From Limonium bicolor (taxonomy: Eukaryota > Streptophyta > Magnoliopsida > Caryophyllales > Plumbaginaceae): a stretch of 64,000 bases of DNA. The position numbers and the translations under genes were made by a program. Location: NCBI GenBank assembly GCA_023374045.1, contig CM041776.1, positions 44,646,171 through 44,710,170 on the forward strand, in the 5' to 3' direction. Shown here piece by piece: positions 61,441-64,000 of the stretch. How positions within the stretch are numbered: the stretch's first letter is position 1; each line of letters begins with the position of its first letter. The notes below the pieces were generated by a model, which saw only the letters and a program-made list of their open reading frames with translations, did not search any database and was not told the origin of the DNA.

Positions 61441-61969
61441 TCACACCTCATCTGTCAGACTCGAACTAGTAACCATGGCATGCAATGAATGTTCTCGGCG
61501 GCTCAAGGCATCTACTACGACATTAGCCTTACCTTCTTTGTACTGAAGGTTAAGGTCGTAGTCCTTCAGGAATTCTATCCACCTCCTCTGTCGCATATTC
61601 AACTCCTTCTGAGTGAATATGTACTTCAAGCTCTTGTGGTCAGAAAAGATAGTGACTCGTACCCTGTATAAGTAATGACGCCAAATCTTTAAGGCAAATA
61701 CAACCGCGCCAAGCTCCAATTCGTGTGTGAGATAATTCTCTTCGTGCTTCTTCAGCTGACGGGAGGCGTAGGCGACCACCTTCCTATGCTGCATAAGCAC
61801 ACACATCCCAATCCCATACCCGATGCATCACAGTAGACTTCGTATGCCTCTGTACCTTTGGAATAGTCAATATCGGTGCTGAAGTCAGTGTGTCTTTCAA
61901 GGTCTGAGAAGAAGTCTCACAATCAGCAGTCCATACGAAAGGTGCTTCCTTCTTCATCAGATTAGTCAT
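61441..61969 (-). pseudogene. pol: RNase H of G pol
   Basis: [37 protein letters not shown] and [14 protein letters not shown] are present in one long frame. The CDAS-like start is shifted near 61830. Confidence 0.85.
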
Positions 61970-62850
61970 CGCTTTGCCACCCTCGAGAAATCCTTGACAA
62001 ACCGTCTGTAATAACCAGCTAAACCGAGATAACTCCGTATATCTGTCACTATCTTGGGCCTAGGCCATGAGCGGACAGCCTCTATCTTTGCCGGGTCCAC
62101 AAAATCCCCTCCTCCTCCGAATAACGTGTCCGAGAAATGATACCCGATCGAGCCAGAACTCGCACTTGGAGAACTTAGCATAAAGCTGGTTCTCCCTTAA
62201 AATCTCCAACACCCGTCTCAAATGGATCTCGTCTGCGTCCCTCGATCTGAAGTATATTAGAATGTCGTCTATAAACACCACAACTGAATTGTCCAGCTAC
62301 TCCCTGAACAAGCGGTTCATCAGATCCATAAACTTCGTAGGCGCACTCGATAGACCGAATGGCATCACCGTGAATTCGTAGTGGCCATATATCGTCCAAA
62401 ATGCCGTCTTCTCAATGTCCCGCTTACTAATGGCAATCTGATGATACCCCGATCTCAAGTCAATCTTGAAAACACTGATGCTTCCCTCAACTGGTCAAAC
62501 AAGTCGTCTATCCGAGGTAGTGGATATTTATTCTTCACCGTGACTGCATTTAGTTCTCTGTAATCAATGCATAGTCTGAGGCTACTGTCTTTCTTCTTTA
62601 CAAACAGCACTGGGGCTCCCTACGGCGAAACACTGGGGTGGATGAAGCCCTTGTCTAGTACATCTCTCAGCTGTTCCTTCAGTTTAGCCATCTCGGCGGG
62701 TGCCATACGGTAAGGAGCCTTCGCTATGGGTCCGGTCCTTGGTAGAAGGTCGATAGTGAACTCCACCTCTCGTGCAGGTGGCATGCCCGGGAGCTCCTTA
62801 ACAAAGAGGTACACCTCCTGCTGCTTCCTAATCTCCTTTAGCATAGACAT
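61970..62850 (-). pseudogene. pol: Reverse transcriptase of G pol
   Basis: [33 protein letters not shown] and [10 protein letters not shown], with the catalytic FIDD intact, unlike [10 protein letters not shown] and [14 protein letters not shown] follow. Frameshifts near 62620, 62460, 62400 and 62130 break it. Confidence 0.85.
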
Positions 62851-62980
62851 GGCAGATATAATCTTCGTCGATGGCCCTCGAGGTCTCTCTGGCGGTATGA
62901 CATGGTAACTCCAGAAGGACTCCTGAGTAGTAGTCGGTGCTCAGCGCAAAGGATACGGCCCTTGTGTCTCTCCAACCAGT

Positions 62981-63243
62981 TCATCCCCCGACAATCGCAT
63001 CAAATCCCAAACCCTCGAACTCGATCAAGTCAATAGAGAATTCCTCCTTCCCAATCTGAATGGTGGCCCCGCGGTAGCTTTGTGTACATCGGATTCTCTC
63101 CTTTGAGGGAAGTGTGACCATGAAGCTTTGGAGTTCTTCGGCCTCTATCCCCAACTTCGTCGCAAGTGATGGTGAGATGAAAGTGTGGGATGCTCCAGAG
63201 TCGAATAGTACCGATGCCGTGACTCCATTAATGGGAAAGGTAC
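62981..63243 (-). pseudogene. pol: Protease of G pol
   Basis: TFPINGVTASVLFDSGASHTFIS carries the Asp-Ser-Gly active site in an open frame, followed by LPSKERIRC and IDLIEFEGLGFDAIVG. It is joined across an intron (63244-63322) to the short upstream exon. Confidence 0.85.
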
Positions 63244-63322
63244 CTACAGTCAAGGTTTTGTAAGTTAGCTCCTTTGCCTCGTAATTTCTTGTCAAAGGTT
63301 AAGGTTTAAAATGGGATTATAC
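63244..63322 (-). other. Pol intron of G, absent from A
   Basis: CACTG|GTATAATCC ... GACTGTAG|GTACCTT, 79 bp. Removal gives SGTVLTG-TFPING, aligning without a gap to SGTILTG-TFPVNG of A. Reading through gives a stop. F has the same intron, truncated by E. Confidence 0.65.
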
Positions 63323-63400
63323 CAGTGAGGACAGTGCCGCTTCCGCCGGCCTGTGCCTCTGTAACAATATTAAGTGTACCCTCAATTCTGAGTTCACCAC
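63323..63400 (-). pseudogene. pol: First pol exon of G
   Basis: It encodes GELRIEGTLNIVTEAQ and then AGGSGTVLTG. The acceptor GAATCAG|GTGGTG at its start is in the phase of the gag donor seen in A and F. Confidence 0.5.
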
Positions 63401-63530
63401 CTGATTCAAAACTTCATAAGTACTGATGTTGACACGAATGCAGAATAATCAGCCAACATTTCCATTACAATCATCATTTACAATGTGAGCTTGTTATAAA
63501 ATTCTTATGAAAATACATGGCTAATATTTT

Positions 63531-64000
63531 CTAAAGGTTAAGTTCAAGCGCCCTGGTTTCATGTGGGTAGCGTTTACTATGGCTGCTGGTGATGTGTTTA
63601 GTTTGACCCTCTTTATGCCGTGATAAAGTAGTCTCGACTTCCCGCTCATAATCAAAACATCTCCTGACCTGAGGATTATTTTCTTTGGGGAGGTCCTGTC
63701 TCTTTTTCTCGCCGTAAAGAAACTCGGCGTCATCCCAAATGGATAGGGACACCACAGGTAGTCCCTGAGCTAGTGATTCGGGTGTCTCATCCTTGTCTTG
63801 ATAGAGACCAAGACGTCCTCCTTCCTCGTAAAAGTTGATGATGCACAAGTCAGCTTCAAGGTTCGGGATTGGCTCCACTTCTAGCTGTTGCGCAAGGCTT
63901 ACTGCTCGCTTGACAATCTGGTGGAACTCTTCAGGTATCTTCGGTGTCGATGGTCCATCACTCGGCCCCGTCTCTTGGTAGTTCTTGGTGTAGGGGTTCC
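63531..64000 (-). pseudogene. AlkB-like dioxygenase exon of element G (cut by window end)
   Basis: PIPNLEADLCIINFY, then LGLYQDKDE: the iron-binding His of HxD is Tyr here (His in A and F). PVVSLSIWD, SGDVLIMSG, RLLYHGI and GRLNLTFRKY with the stop follow, so the second His and both Arg of RxNxTxR are kept. The frameshift near 63690 matches that of F. The upstream exon part, gag and 5' LTR lie beyond 64000. Confidence 0.85.

Noticed and set aside
62175..62399. Separate ORF over the G reverse transcriptase
   Set aside because: It is an out-of-frame reading of the RT; the true frame gives YGHYEF and FIDD.

Overview
The window is a block of nested plant LTR retrotransposons with no recognisable host gene, rRNA or tRNA gene. 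Terminal repeats over 4 kb long, a tRNA-iMet primer site, two-knuckle Gag, and pol ending in a chromodomain point to Ty3/Gypsy chromoviruses of the Tekay/Del type in a large, repeat-rich plant genome. The species cannot be named from sequence alone.

Layout, reconstructed from terminal repeats and target-site duplications (TSDs). (1) Oldest layer, minus strand: two Tekay-like internal regions, F (8603-11285) and G (59671 to beyond 64000), joined by one shared LTR (11285-12563 plus 56103-59670). (2) Element E, plus strand, enters at the left edge; its 3' LTR ends at 8602 inside the pol of F. (3) Element B (12564-56097, plus, TSD AAGAA) sits in the shared F/G LTR; it has gag but no pol. (4) Element A (16423-36127, plus, TSD CATAC) sits in the 5' LTR of B and has gag, an AlkB-like exon, protease, RT, RNase H, integrase and chromodomain, all decayed. 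(5) Element C (19776-25257, minus, TSD ACTAT, tRNA-Asp primer, Athila-like and non-autonomous) sits in the 5' LTR of A. (6) Element D (39327-50124, plus, Ogre/Tat-like leader and primer site, no pol) sits in the internal region of B and carries two decayed ORFs and tandem repeats.

The main discovery candidate is an AlkB-type Fe(II)/2-oxoglutarate dioxygenase domain between gag and protease in three Tekay-like copies (A, F, G). It resembles plant ALKBH1-like proteins. It ends in its own stop codon, and an intron of conserved position and phase separates it from gag. A second acceptor of the same phase lies just upstream of the protease. This suggests a splicing switch between Gag-AlkB and Gag-Pol. 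Gag itself has two further introns at identical positions in A, B and F. One more intron is found only in B, and another only in F and G at the start of pol, where A is precisely intronless. These elements therefore look intron-bearing, with intron gain or loss between copies.

All coding regions except the short C ORF are broken by stops or frameshifts. Many differences between paired LTRs are single-base indels, so part of the decay could be assembly error. Splice sites are inferred from conserved protein alignment and GT..AG borders, not from transcripts.
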